Below are positions 51,924 through 62,730 of a DNA stretch of 64,000 bases, one piece after another. How positions within the stretch are numbered: position 1 is the stretch's first letter; every line of letters starts with the position of its first letter. Origin of the DNA: Anoplolepis gracilipes (Eukaryota > Arthropoda > Insecta > Hymenoptera > Formicidae); assembly GCF_047496725.1 (NCBI RefSeq), contig NC_132974.1:1867501-1931500 (forward strand). The letters run 5' to 3'. Position numbers and translations under genes: made by a program. A model generated the notes under the pieces. It ran no database searches, was not told where the DNA came from, and saw only the letters and a list, made by a program, of their open reading frames with translations.

Positions 51924-52192
51924 TTATTTATTTGATTAAATTATTTAATTGTAGTTTCAGAATTTGAGTCTTATTGTCAGATCAGCATAAAAATTACATT
52001 TAATATATAATTATAATATATAATATATTTAATATATTATATATTATATATTAATATATTTAATATAAAAAAATTATGTATGCATATCAATGTGCATACA
52101 TATTTATCAGTCAAAGTGCTTATTTACCTTTTCGCAGTTTTATTTCTCCTCCAACGAGCTGCCGCAGGGGCCAACAAACCGCGAAGAACCAT
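43233..52192 (-). CDS. Evi5: Evi5 homologue: TBC-domain Rab GAP with coiled coil, nine exons
   Basis: Exons in transcript order: 52192-52128, 51267-51016, 50292-50029, 49826-49562, 49336-48974, 48769-48092, 48009-47527, 47438-47340 and 43394-43233. They sum to 2631 nt, or 876 residues, and every junction is GT-AG with matching phase. Residues 1-190 are a polar N-terminus including ELALLAKLEEANR and LIESDAKSLNSLQS. The TBC domain spans about 186-400, with the catalytic arginine in IRRDIARTYP (Arg233) and the glutamine in VGYCQG (Gln270). A coiled coil runs from about 440 to 825, then a short Ser/Asp-rich tail. The family accelerates GTP hydrolysis by Rab GTPases; Drosophila Evi5 acts on Rab11 in cell migration. 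Both catalytic fingers are intact. The first exon is inferred from phase and an upstream in-frame stop and is the least certain part. Confidence 0.9.
44632..44681 (-). CDS. Possible optional Evi5 exon (alternative C-terminus)
   Basis: A 50-nt GC-rich block between CTCCTCAG and GA|GTAAGT in the last Evi5 intron. Read in the Evi5 frame it gives FPTPITSPETEPWRWL, then Glu. If spliced on to the last exon it shifts frame and stops at once (...LES, stop); without splicing it stops at TAA. It would thus replace the usual last 53 residues. It could also belong to another transcript. Confidence 0.35.
44682..47060. other. Last large Evi5 intron
   Basis: AT-rich, part of the intron at 43395-47339. No further exon or RNA recognised here. 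Confidence 0.45.
47067..47142. repeat. (AT)n then (TG)n microsatellite
   Basis: Compound tract: AT units to about 47115, TG units 47117-47142, inside an Evi5 intron close to the exon at 47340. Confidence 0.92.
47340..47438 (-). CDS. Evi5: Evi5 exon 8
   Basis: 33 codons, NEEMHAEGELRNNLDDSEKV to LQDKVAELKAE. Too short for most open-frame scans but flanked by TTTGTAG and GAG|GTACGT, and it fits the end of the Evi5 coiled coil. Confidence 0.88.
47527..48009 (-). CDS. Evi5: Evi5 exon 7 (coiled coil)
   Basis: 161 codons in phase 0, starting DLRQRVMELSAAWQRHLQEH and continuing the coiled coil to LMQKISLLELK before AAG|GTTAGT. Confidence 0.94.
48092..48769 (-). CDS. Evi5: Evi5 exon 6 (coiled coil)
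   Basis: 226 codons starting FFQKQLPGKAEKDPDGLMTL, then heptad-like coiled coil rich in Glu, Leu, Arg and Gln (for example LEKDYTILKMKEQEEMVELR). Confidence 0.95.
48974..49336 (-). CDS. Evi5: Evi5 exon 5 (second half of TBC domain)
   Basis: 121 codons in phase 0 starting QMPEEEAFAVLVALMQ. Includes MYASSWFLTLFTTAL and IFDVFLSEGMEIIFKVALAM, both diagnostic for Evi5-type TBC domains. The junction reads MQ|QMPEEE, one Gln more than I would expect from other Evi5 proteins. Confidence 0.95.
49562..49826 (-). CDS. Evi5: Evi5 exon 4 (TBC catalytic core)
   Basis: Starts GIVWQLLSGAHDS and carries both catalytic fingers: Arg in IRRDIARTYP and Gln in VGYCQGSGF. It ends LLLMQ before CAG|GTAAAC. Confidence 0.95.
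50029..50292 (-). CDS. Evi5: Evi5 exon 3
   Basis: LIESDAKSLNSLQSNHSRKG through ENTWTLWGHIVSDWDYHWKK to GIPHHF, leading into the TBC domain. The TCCAG acceptor and AG|GTAGCA donor each split an Arg codon. Confidence 0.92.
50362..50399. repeat. Small perfect inverted repeat in an Evi5 intron
   Basis: Arms ATATTGATTTATG (50362-50374) and CATAAATCAATAT (50387-50399) with a 12-base loop. Probably incidental in AT-rich DNA. Confidence 0.5.
50672..50766 (-). CDS. Evi5: Evi5 alternative first exon (proposed)
   Basis: The ATG at 50766 opens 31 codons beginning MLNVNFATHFGLEMMQNKAA and ending ...RKIWEK, plus GC, before a strong GTAAGT donor. An in-frame TAA lies upstream. The two leftover bases join the first base of the exon at 50292 to give Ala, so it splices in phase to LIESDAKSLNS. 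It cannot follow exon 2 (51016-51267) in frame, so it is an alternative 5' end rather than an internal exon. It would yield a protein lacking the first 106 residues of the long form. Confidence 0.6.
51016..51267 (-). CDS. Evi5: Evi5 exon 2
   Basis: After a GTTTCAG acceptor it reads SQSVVRDSVNASVGQLGLSR and ends LLAKLEEAN plus AG before GTGAAT. The LLAKLEEANR stretch is typical of the Evi5 N-terminus. The frame has a stop just upstream of the acceptor, so the exon needs an upstream partner or starts at the internal ATG (51191). Confidence 0.8.
51866..51919. repeat. (AT)n microsatellite
   Basis: About 26 AT units followed by TTTA repeats, in the Evi5 intron between exons 1 and 2. Confidence 0.92.
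52128..52192 (-). CDS. Evi5: Evi5 distal first coding exon (proposed)
   Basis: The ATG at 52192 opens 21 codons (MVLRGLLAPAAARWRRNKTA and one more) plus two bases before AAAAG|GTAAAT. An in-frame TAA lies four codons upstream. The phase fits the next exon exactly, whose first base completes an Arg codon. The peptide is basic and Ala-rich and shows no known domain. Confidence 0.55.
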
Positions 52193-55100
52193 CGAGGCGT
52201 TTTATTCGTTTTCACTATCGTAATTTTATTGTTCGTAGAAACAAAAATTTAGCGTTCTCGTATCTTCCTTTTTATTTTGCCATTATCACGCAATTTTGCA
52301 TACGATAATTACTTACATACACGTTCGTGAAACTCACTTTTCAACCATTAATTTTATATATTTTATGAGAGAAAGAGAAAAAGGGAGTGTCGTTTGCAAA
52401 TTATCAATCAATGTCGAATAGTTTCAAAATACTTTGAAAGTCAGAAGAACAAAGAAAAGAGAAATTATGGATTTTAATATATTAATTATATATCTCTTTG
52501 AATTATATCTCATATATCGAAATTCCCTGATCACATCAATTCATAAAAAGCACTGCAAAATGCGAAAAAGTAGTTTGCTACAAATTATATAGCAAAATTA
52601 TTATCGCAAACACAATATCTTTTAATAAATGATGCGATCCATATATGTTATCTTTCTAGGAAAAATTTAATATTTTATTATAATGACTAACAGTATATTT
52701 TCACAAGCAACGGCATTCTTGTGAAATGCCTTACATAAATGCTGCGCTCGGTGAAGCAACGCGCAAAGCAGTTTGATACGAGATCAAGAAGGAAGCAATT
52801 AGTGCGTGTGAACGAATTAGCGAGCGAAAGAGCAGGTGAATCCGAGTCGGCTATTATGACTATGTATTATGTATTGTACGTGGGTGTAAAGGAGCAAAAA
52901 AAATGGAAGCAAACGGATATGTCAGAATACCGTTTTTCAAGAATCATCTTAATGATTTAAGAAAAATCAAACTCTTTTTCATATCTACCGTTTTCTTTTA
53001 TATACATATATATCTTTAGAGAAGATTATTTGTTAAAAAATGTATTTTATTATATATTATGTTTTATCTTATTCGTATTAACTATTTCGAAATTTTTATA
53101 TAAAAACAGGTATTTTATTTATTAAAAATCTAAAATTATTATATTTTCGAAAATCTTTTGCAATTTTTGAATTTTAGTAGATCGTGATATTTATTTTAGA
53201 ATATATTTTTCAAGATATTATGTACGTTTCCTTTTCTACCGTATTTGAAAAATGTAAAGCTAAGAAAATTTTCAGAATTTTCTTTTCGTTTTAAAATATC
53301 GGCTGAGCATTATCTTAATATTACGTTGTTTGCGACGAACACTTGCGTCGTATTATCAGAATTGCTGCGTCGTAAAAATGTCAACTAATTATCAAGCAAA
53401 TTATTGACCTATATGTCGTGGCTCGAATGTATAATGGCAATGGAATAACATAAGTTATTGCAAAGTTATTTTTATCACAGATATAAAACAAACGAAATAA
53501 GTGACTTAAGTCAAGAAGAAAAGTAAATAATTTTTTTCAGAAAAATATATTTGTTTAAAACATTGTTTAAAAAGAATACCGTTGAACTAATTGCATGAAT
53601 TATTTCGGTAATAACATTTTAATGACTTATATTCAGTAGACATTATATCGAAGTGTGTTTTGGTAATTAAGGTGGTTCAGTTTAGAACTAATGAAATATG
53701 TTATAAGCAATATTTTCTACTTAATTTTAAAACAGTAAAGATTCATAATTCAATGTTGCTGCAGCATAAAACGCTTCTCAGAGCGTAGTGAACTCTACAG
53801 CATAGTGAAAGGATTTATATAGCAGACTTGTATAGCAACTTGTAAATGATGAATTATCCGTGTGGATCATCCGTTACTTAAAGAAAAACAGCAAATATTA
53901 AATTATATTACATTATATTAAACACAATTTGATATAACACACAATACGTATAACAATTTGCGAATAATTTACTCTTATTTATATTAATTTTGATTACATT
54001 GTATTATCTTCTAACGTGCAAAATAACATTAGTCGATAAACAAAGAAGAAAACAAAAAGGAAATAAAATACTAAAAAAATAAAAGTTAGTGTCCAATAGA
54101 AGATCAAAGAAACACAACCGGCACACTGTCAGTTTCTAATTTCTGCGCGCGCACGGAATGTCATAAATAAATACTCGCTGAATCAAACCCAGACATGAAA
54201 CGATTACTCTTCAATTTCTAAATTACTTCGACGAGCATTTGCGACACTCTTAAAAAACACGTTTAAAGAGAACCGTGTCGCATACTCGGCCAAGGCAGAT
54301 AACATAATCGGAAATGCATTCTTTCTCGGATGTCCGTGGTTCCTCTTTCGTCTTATCAAGACATAGACTCTTTCTCTTTCTCTCTACCTCTCTTTCCTTT
54401 TTAAAAGCGAATTGTTAAACGTCAACTCGACGTGCTGATCTGATATGGTATCGTTTCACTTATTTTCCGATTATCCGGCACGATGGGTTCCGGCTAGGTA
54501 TGTACTGTTCGAGAATATACGAAATGGGTTTGAGGGTCGATGCAGCCCGCGCAGGCCAGGATGCTTCACATGCGCAGCGACGTCCGCCTCGTGACAAATA
54601 AATAAAAGGATTCCCGAGCCGATATGGTCGCGCGGAAAACGACTGGGCGTTCTCGTCATTGAGTAAAATATTTAAAATTTTGCGTCAAAATTTCAACTAA
54701 ATTTTTGGAATACTATTAATACTCTTTATATTCGAGTACTCGAATGATTGAAATTTTTAACCTTCTATTTAGCTGCAAACTGCAAATTGACTTTAAGTTT
54801 GCATTTAATATTTCTCTATAATTTTCTCTGAAATTTTTCTGTCACTGTATAGAGTTTTTACAAATTTATTATATTTTATTATAAATGCTTTTATCAATCT
54901 GCGATTTTTTAGAGTTTTCTTAAATTTAAAATTATATTGACGTATTGATAAACAAAATTTTATCTTTAATAATTTATACATATCAAAGAATCAAAAAACA
55001 TTTCATATTTAATATTAATTTCGATTATAATTTACCTGATATTATTTCAGAAATAATGTTCTTTAGTTGAAGATTTCATTATTAATTTATTATTATTAAT

Positions 55101-56374
55101 AAACTACTTTTTTATTATCGAACACCTATATAACTGAAATTTGAAAACCTAAAATTTTGGTTAAAAAAATCAGATTGTAAAAGAATTTCATGATTAAAAA
55201 TATATTATATTTACTTTTATAAAACAAGAACTTATACAGAAAAAGTACTTACATATTTATTATATAAAAAACTTATATCTTCTGATTAGCTAAAAATATA
55301 CAAAAAGAATCAATAAATTAGACTTTAATATCGCGATATGTCAAGATTTTAATTTCTATTCACTAAATTAGTAATCCTAAAAATTATTATACATAGATTA
55401 CAAACTAATATCATAACTTTAATGTTAATGTTAGTATATGCCTACAGATAATATTCGAAAATTTCTTCCTATAATACTACAAATATAATTTCATTGCAGG
55501 TAATTTAAGTCGGAGATTTATTAATGAAAAATAAATAAATAAATAAATAAATATATGTATATATATATATATGTATGTATGTGTATATACACTCTTTAGA
55601 AGTCAAACTGATTGTGAGAAATCAATTCTACTTTTTTTAAGTTTTTTAATTATAGTGCTAGAGTACATGATTAATGCTCTGAATAGTTAGAAGTAATTTG
55701 ACTTCTGAGAGGTTTATATGTATAACGATTCTATATAAAGAAATATAATAATTCTAGCAAAAAAATCTCAATAAAGTAAAAATATATATCTTGTAATATA
55801 ATAATAATTGTACCTGACAATGAATATTTTCCTAGAGAGAGTAGTGCATTTGTGTGTAACGTGCATTCGTCATCGCCGGAATAATTTGCTCGTCGACTAA
55901 ATTATGTCATGGCGTAGCAATTTCGGTCTTTCTTATGTAAAATAATCTGTAGTCAAGTAATATTTCAAATATTTTCTGTGAAATCAATTTTAGCAAGCGT
56001 AATAAAACAAAAATAAATTAATAAATTCTCAAGAAAAGAATCTGGAAACACACTTTATTTTTTTCTAATTTATAAATATTTATACCAAATAATAATTTTG
56101 CTTTAATTTTGCTTATAAGCTCTTGTTTTAATAAGCGTATATATGTTTATCTATGGGAAATGACTAATTATGTAATGCTATCCCTTTAATTTTATACACC
56201 AGTTACGTAGCCATACAACCGCTTATGAGTATAATATAATAATATGACAAAGTCGTTCATGTGACAAAGGGATATAAATTTTACACTTTTACAATAGTTA
56301 GTAATTTTAGAAAAAAGCACATAAATGAATTGAAAATATAAAACTTTAATAACAATTTAATAAATTGAATAATA
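52193..56374. other. Region upstream of Evi5, left part
   Basis: AT-rich. A CpG-richer patch at about 54270-54660 has open frames on both strands but no recognised domain or usable splice pair. It is either intergenic or, if the 61.6 kb donor belongs to Evi5, its first intron. Confidence 0.4.
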
Positions 56375-56500
56375 CCAGGGTGTCTACACAAATTTTGTAA
56401 AAAAATTCCCTGATTTTCTAGGTATTTTTGTTCAAAATTCCAAGTAAAAAGAATATTTTCAAAACTTTTTAATACAACTCACTCTAAAATAAATTTTTTT
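56375..56500. mobile_element. Possible remnant of a repetitive DNA element
   Basis: Begins CCAGGGTGTCTAC, followed by AAATTCCCTGATTTTCTAGG. Starts of the CAGGGTGTC type and 'ATTCCCTGATTTTC...' phrases recur in dispersed elements of insect genomes. No open frame, terminal repeat partner or target duplication was found, so this is only a suggestion from sequence style. Confidence 0.25.
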
Positions 56501-59260
56501 ATTATATGCATTTACTAATGTTTCTCATACATACAAAAGAAAAACACGGAACCTCTTAAGTTTCAATGTTAGAATTATAAATGTATTAAAAAAACAGAAT
56601 AACTTTCATAAAATAATTTTTCATTTATGTAAAATTTTCATTTCTTTATCTTTAAAAGTTACAAAGAGTATGTACTTCACATTCAATATTATGTTAAGAA
56701 AAAACAAAAATATATACATGGGACAAACTGAAACACCAAGTTTACACGTTGTCTCACTTTATGTGCCGACGATTTTTTTAAGCATTTCTTATCAGACTTT
56801 AAGCTCTGAGGAGTTTTACAATATTTATATAAAAAGTTCTACGCGTAAAAATTATTAGAATATTAGTTAAACAAATTAAAATGCCAAATTAAACGCTGAT
56901 CATATTTTGATAATTCTATCGATCGACCGGAAATCGTCCGTGATGTTTTTTCTCCGTAATACGCGCGCCTCGTATTTATTCTCTTTATTCTTTGCTCCGC
57001 GACGAAATAATATAATAGTAATTTTTCTCTGCACGGAGAAAATATAATAAAAATAATATAGAAAATTAAAATAATTGTAATTGTGGAATATATTAACATA
57101 TATACAAGAGAAATCACGCGCAATATTTTTATATATAGATGAATATTATATATACAAGTATTGTTTTACAAAGGAATAGTACAATTACTCAAATATTTTG
57201 ATATAAAGAAATAATAGAACAAAAATATAATTTATCATTTTTATAGTTTATATAGAAAGGGTCATTAATACCTTTACACATAAATTTATCCACATATTGG
57301 AACACATATATTTTCCATATATGTATATACAAAATATATAAATGTATTGATATGTGCATAAATTCATTTGTAAAAATATTAATGACGCCTTTTGTACATA
57401 TGCACAATTAATTTATTATAGACGAGCGTCTCAATACTTATATGTCCCGTATCTCGAACAATTTAATTGTTTAATTAATATTCGTATTAATATATAAAAA
57501 TAAATTATTCAGCAGACAACAGAATAAAACCTTTTTTTATATTATCTACCATTATATTTGTTCAAAATATTGAAGAGGAATTGTAATATTTATATTTTTA
57601 AATCAGTTTTATAAATGTATTATGCAAAAATATATATTGCAAAAAAATATATTATGTATTAAGAGATTATTGATGATTTTACTTAAAGAATTCAGATTAA
57701 ATACGAATAATTAACTTTTTTTGCAATTGTAGGTACATCAATGCAAACATCTACATAGGTTAATTAAAAAAATTAAATTACAATGAAAAGTCCGATGATT
57801 CATTTGTGTGCAGACACACCTAGGTATTATATGAGCGGTACCTCAGTGGAATTGGCGTCATTTTCGCGCTAAATCGAGCTTTAGAAGGCCGATATATTTC
57901 TAGAATTATCATTTTATCATCGAATGGAATTAAAAAATACATTATTTTTGCAAAAAAGTCAACCTAAATAATCACATTTGTATCACTTATGTAGAGAGAA
58001 AAAGAGAGAGAGAGAGAAAGAGAGAATTTATTATGAGAATTTATCACATCATAGAGAAATAAATTGTTCGGATTAATATTCGCGCAAATTAAATATGTAG
58101 GAAGAATGCAAGAGTTCTATTTGCCTACATTTTCTGTATTATTAGCACAATGCTATCAACAATATATGTAATATGTAACAACAAAAATAGCATGAGTGAT
58201 TATTATCTGCTCTAATTATGGTTCATAGTGAACTCTCTACGTAACTGGTTACATGATTTTAATGGACTAAAAAAACTCTTAATACTTTCGATATCAGTAC
58301 TTTTACATAAATTTTTATACATATTAGCTATTCTTCACTGAAATATATCTGATAAGATAATATTCTAATATATTAGTCTATGTATAAGCTAATTCATACA
58401 TAAAACCAAATTCTGTATTTTTCTCTAAAAATATATAGGTAATATTTCAACATTTTATTTTAGAATAATATAAATATATTATATGCAAAGAAAAAAATAC
58501 ATTTATGTTATTTCTTTAAATAAAATAGATTTTATTTTTAAATTTAAATAGATATTATGCTTCTACATAACAAATGTATATTTTGATACAATTTTCTTGC
58601 CTAAGTAAAATAACATCGTATAAAATTGTCCAAATTTATCACCCGATATGATGTAAGACACATTTTAAGAGGCATCTTAATTATGTTTTATTAATTCGAT
58701 TAAAAATATATATAATGTCCCCCTTTATCAATTATTTATAATGTCAAGGAAAATTCTACGCAAAAGCTGATATTATTCGGTTCAAATGTTATTATATAAT
58801 AAATTTGATAAAACATGAAGATATAAAACAATATTAATGAAATATTATCGATTAAATGTAGCATAAAGAGAATATAATTATAATATCTAACATAAAGGAT
58901 TCAATCAAGATAATGAAAGAAATTAGGTCGCATTCAAATTATTGTAAGGTTCGTATGTGGATGTGTAATCGACTCATTTTCAGTTTCCGCACGAAAACAC
59001 AAATGAAATACAGATGAAAGGAAGAAGCATAGATCCGGTACTCAGTTATTGACCTGTAATTCACAACGACATTTAAGCGCTAAAGGTCGCTACCTGCTTC
59101 GGAGTTTCATTGATAAAACGCGTTCTATCGTTGCTAAACTAAAATAATGTCGTATAAAATCATCTAAATGTATCATATATGTATAAATGTATGTATTTAT
59201 AATATTCAGAAAATTTATACGCAAAAGATAATAAATTAGTTAGATACTTTTATTTGCAAC
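56501..59260. other. Region upstream of Evi5, middle part
   Basis: AT-rich with a short GA tract at 57995-58023. No gene supported. Confidence 0.4.
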
Positions 59261-59356
59261 TTAATTATATTTCGATTATATCAGTAGAGGGTCTCTCGGA
59301 ACAATAATAGAAAATAGTATAACTCTTATAATATAGATCGATAAAGAGAGAGAGAT

Positions 59357-59442
<86 letters not shown>

Positions 59443-59627
59443 AGAGAGAGTAAGAGAGAGAACGAGAGATATAGAATTCTCTAGAAAATAATGTAATCAG
59501 ATAACAAAGATATTTTAACTTAATTATATCTCGATTATATCAGTAGAGGGTCTCTCGGAACAATAATAGAAAATAGTATAACTCTTATAATATAGATCGA
59601 TAAAAAGAGAGAGATAGAAAGAGAAAA

Positions 59628-59693
<66 letters not shown>

Positions 59694-59758
59694 TAAGAGA
59701 GAGAACGAGAAATATAAAATTCTCTAGAAAATAATGTAATCGGATAACAAAGATATTT
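59261..59758. repeat. Tandem duplication, about 259-bp unit containing a GA microsatellite
   Basis: Copy 1 starts at TTAATTATATTTCGATTATA (59261) and copy 2 at TTAATTATATCTCGATTATA (59520). Both continue TCAGTAGAGGGTCTCTCGGA and share the block around ATAGATCGATAAA, a GA tract, and TTCTCTAGAAAATAATGTAA. The copies are nearly identical outside the GA tract, which is longer in copy 1. Confidence 0.93.
59345..59460. repeat. (GA)n microsatellite
   Basis: Long GA tract in copy 1 of the tandem duplication. The equivalent tract in copy 2 (about 59605-59702) is shorter and more interrupted. Confidence 0.92.
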
Positions 59759-61300
59759 TTCACGAATTCAAAGTTCACGAATGTCTTTTTCCAGTAAATA
59801 TTTAGTTTCACTTATGAATTTAGTATTAAAAATTAAGAGATTTTGATAAATTAAATTTAAGAATGTATATAAAAAAATAAAATAATATTTTGCAATTAAT
59901 TTTGAATAAATTATAGTAGAGATTTTATTTCTTATTTCTTTCACTAAAAATATTTAATCTTACAACTAACTAATGAAAAATCTCAATAAACGATTCAATG
60001 CAAAATGGAATTTTTGCTAATTGTATAAGAAATAATTAATAATTTTTAAATTTATCGAGAAGAATACATCTCATTGTATTGAGAATTTATTTTCTTAGAC
60101 CTCGGTATACAACATTTGCCAGACTCATTTAATAGCGTATGCAGTGCAAGTCTTTTCACACTCCAAAAGATAATTCCACCTAATTAACAATTTAACGATG
60201 TGTGGAAGAAAGATGGGTAAAGCATCGACGCAATGTCTCTACTTCGAAGAATAGGTCCTTAGTAATTCTGTGCAATTTTAAAACAGTCTACTGACTTTCA
60301 CGTAGTTCAATACCGTTTCACCTTACAGTTTCGCAACAGCACGCGAAATATAGTAGAAATTAGTACTGTTATATATTATGCTTATTCCTTTTCTCACGCG
60401 GCAGCGCGTTAACTTTATTGTTGTCGTGAAGAATCTAAACTTTTTGAGGTCAATATACTCGTAATAATTTAAAATGTTATTTTTGCTCTATTTATATATG
60501 CACTCGAATAAAAGCGGAAGAACACAAGAAAATATAACTAAAATTTAATAAAAATTTTGAAATTTTTTTTACATTTAAAAAGAGTTTTCTCCTCACATCA
60601 ATTAAAAAATAAAATTATCTTTTTCAATAATTATTCACTACTTTAATAATAATTTTTTAAATATTTTTTAAGTATTTTTAATTCGTAAAGTAAATAATTA
60701 ATTGCTAAAATCTGTCACAGAAATTGAATTGAGATTTTAAATTAATAGCAAAACCTAAATTATAAGATGGAATACACAAGAATAAGTAATTATAATGATT
60801 TTTCAATATTTCACTGAATATTTGATAAGTATATATTTTTTTAAATATGCAGTTACTGAAAAATTTATTAATTATAAAATTAAATCAATTTATTAGTGAA
60901 TGATTCTATGATTCTATTATATAAATAGTATATAAATAAATTACTCCATTATATATAATTTATATATTATTCTATTATATATAAATTTATGATTCTATTG
61001 TATTATAAATATATAAATATTTAAATAAATCATTTTAACACTTATTATCATTCACTGTAGAATTACAAATATTTTATTCAAAAACATTTTTTTTTCAATT
61101 CTTAAAAGGCAGTAACTAATTAAATCTAGTAATAACTCAAATAATTGTGCCGTATTAAAAAAATTGTATTTTTCTAAAAAATAAATACAGAACTCTCTCT
61201 CTCTCTCTGTAACAATTATTGATAAAATAAACTTTTCTCGATCAGTACAAGAAAGACCACTTATATTCTCATTCGAAAAAAATTCATTTAAAAAAAAATT
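59759..61300. other. Region upstream of Evi5, right part
   Basis: Very AT-rich. A short (CT)n lies at 61195-61207. No gene supported. Confidence 0.45.
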
Positions 61301-61616
61301 CCCCCCTTTTCTAAATTTCCACCTACATCTCTCCCGCCCACCTTTATCGCTCGTAGCTCTTCAATATAGATCGCAACCTAGAATACTGATAGATGGATTG
61401 GCTTACGTGAGTGTTCTCGTCAAAACGAGCAACGACGGTCGACGAGGAAATAACAATAAAATGACACACGCGGCAAGTGGCACGCAAACCGGAAAAGCGA
61501 TATGTATACGGTCGCGTTGTCCGTGTTAGCAAACAAACTAGTTGTCACACAGGTGGATGGCCGTTTTTCGCAGCCATCTGGTTTCACCATGTATGGAGTG
61601 TTTTCGGGTCGCTTAC

Positions 61617-61740
61617 CTCAAGCCACCTCGTGTTGCCGCGTGTCGTCGACGATGGTCCGCGTGTCGGAGGAGCGTCCAAGCGTCGACCGAATTCCCGACT
61701 GCTGGCCGAACGGGATCAACTAACACGGTTACACGACTAA
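61617..61740 (-). other. Possible non-coding first exon on the minus strand
   Basis: CpG-rich sequence ending in a strong donor (GGCTTGAG|GTAAGCG). It has no ATG in its last 120 bases, so it would be a 5' UTR exon, perhaps of Evi5 with a first intron of about 9.4 kb. No strong acceptor was found directly upstream of the proposed Evi5 first coding exon, which weakens the link. The right edge is arbitrary. Confidence 0.3.
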
Positions 61741-61886
61741 CAAGCGTATACGCGGCTGTCAGCACTCAAAACTGTCATTACGATGGATTTGACTACGCGC
61801 AGTGTTACCAACAAACGAGACAGTTCTGTTACTGTAATCCACTTTGCAAGCAGCGTTGCAACAAACCTATGAGGCGGGACTTTTAT

Positions 61887-61906
61887 GCGCATGCGCGTTT
61901 ACGTCA
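61887..61906. promoter_or_regulatory. NRF-1-type palindrome next to a CRE-like site
   Basis: GCGCATGCGC then TACGTCA within 20 bases, in the gap between divergent genes. Matches known factor consensus sequences; binding is inferred. Confidence 0.45.
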
Positions 61907-62416
61907 TCGATCATGTGATCGATAGACGCTCAAATGCTTTTTATCTGCATTTATATATACATAAATACATAATTATTATAATAAATAAATAAATATATAT
62001 ATATATATATATATCTCAATTAATTACTATTTTACTATAAATTCAAGTCTTTTATTAGAAGATGATGCAATGACATTATTAATCGCTCTCGGAGTTCGGA
62101 GCAGTTAAACCTGTTTCAGTCGAAAACACTATATAAATATCTCAATGGATATTTTAATTACTTAGAATTTAAAGAAAATTCTGAAGAAATTTATGATGAA
62201 ACAAATGGTGCATACATTTCTGTTCGACGTGGGCAATTACACCTCAATGAAAATTGGAATTCTGCTTCGATATTTGTAATTGCCGCCCTTCCGGCACGCT
62301 TCTACCGTCGTCTGACAGATGCGCTGATATCGCGTTAGATTCTCGCGCGATACGAGAAACGCGCTAGAGTGCTAGTGTGCTAGTGCGCGTAGCAAGCCAA
62401 AGTCGACATCGTCAAG

Positions 62417-62654
62417 ATGGCAGTTGGTGCACGGGACTGATCGCTCGCAGTATGGATTTTGCCGCGTGATTCTTGGCACTGCAGTGTGATTGCCGTCCGT
62501 CTCTGTGGGGAAGGAAAAAAAAAAAAAAAAAAAAGACAGTACGAGAGACAGTACGGTGCGGTAGCCGGGTGCCGCAAATGGTGTCGCGTTGCGGAAGCTC
62601 GGCCGACCGAATGTCACGGTAATGAGAAAAATATTACAAAGCAGCGTGCGGTAA
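62417..62654 (+). promoter_or_regulatory. Cluster of short upstream ORFs in the Dok-7-like leader
   Basis: If transcription starts left of 62417, the leader contains ATGs at 62417 (stop 62440), 62452 (stop 62469), 62578 (stop 62622) and 62622 (stop 62654). The last two overlap as TAATG. All end before the main ATG at 62674. A poly-A run lies at about 62516-62534. Their relevance depends on the true start site. Confidence 0.35.
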
Positions 62655-62673
62655 CGGAGCCAGGGTCTCTACA

Positions 62674-62730
62674 ATGGTGGATAACAGTTGTATTATTGAG
62701 GGAAACGTGAAATTTCGCGACGGCAAAAAG
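62674..62730 (+). CDS. Dok7: Dok-7-like adaptor, first coding exon only (partial)
   Basis: Encodes 19 residues, MVDNSCIIEGNVKFRDGKK, ending in phase 0 at AAAAAG|GTGAGT. The EG-x-VK-x-RDGKK stretch matches the start of the PH domain of Dok-7 adaptors, where a KSRW-type strand follows. In vertebrates Dok-7 activates the muscle kinase MuSK at the neuromuscular synapse. The next exon was not found in the remaining 1270 bases and must lie beyond the window. The leader holds several short upstream frames. The identification rests on a short peptide, so the family is likely but the orthologue is not proven. Confidence 0.6.

Larger units (their letters stand above)
61301..62673. promoter_or_regulatory. 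CpG-rich, probably bidirectional promoter between Evi5 and the Dok-7-like gene
   Basis: Two CpG-rich blocks (about 61330-61930 and 62270-62670) flank an AT-rich dip with a (TA)n tract near 61994-62014. At 61887-61896 is GCGCATGCGC (NRF-1 type), followed by TACGTCA (61900-61906, CRE-like) and TCATGTGA (61911-61918, E-box-like). To the left a minus-strand donor (TTGAG|GTAAGC at 61617) suggests a non-coding first exon going left; to the right is the leader of the Dok-7-like gene. Head-to-head genes sharing such a block fit a bidirectional promoter. Start sites are not determined. Confidence 0.5.

Noticed and set aside
54471..54659. 62-residue minus-strand frame in a GC-richer patch, considered as an Evi5 upstream exon
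   Set aside because: No donor in a fitting phase and no similarity to Evi5 N-termini. A plus-strand reading meets a stop right at the GTATGT donor.
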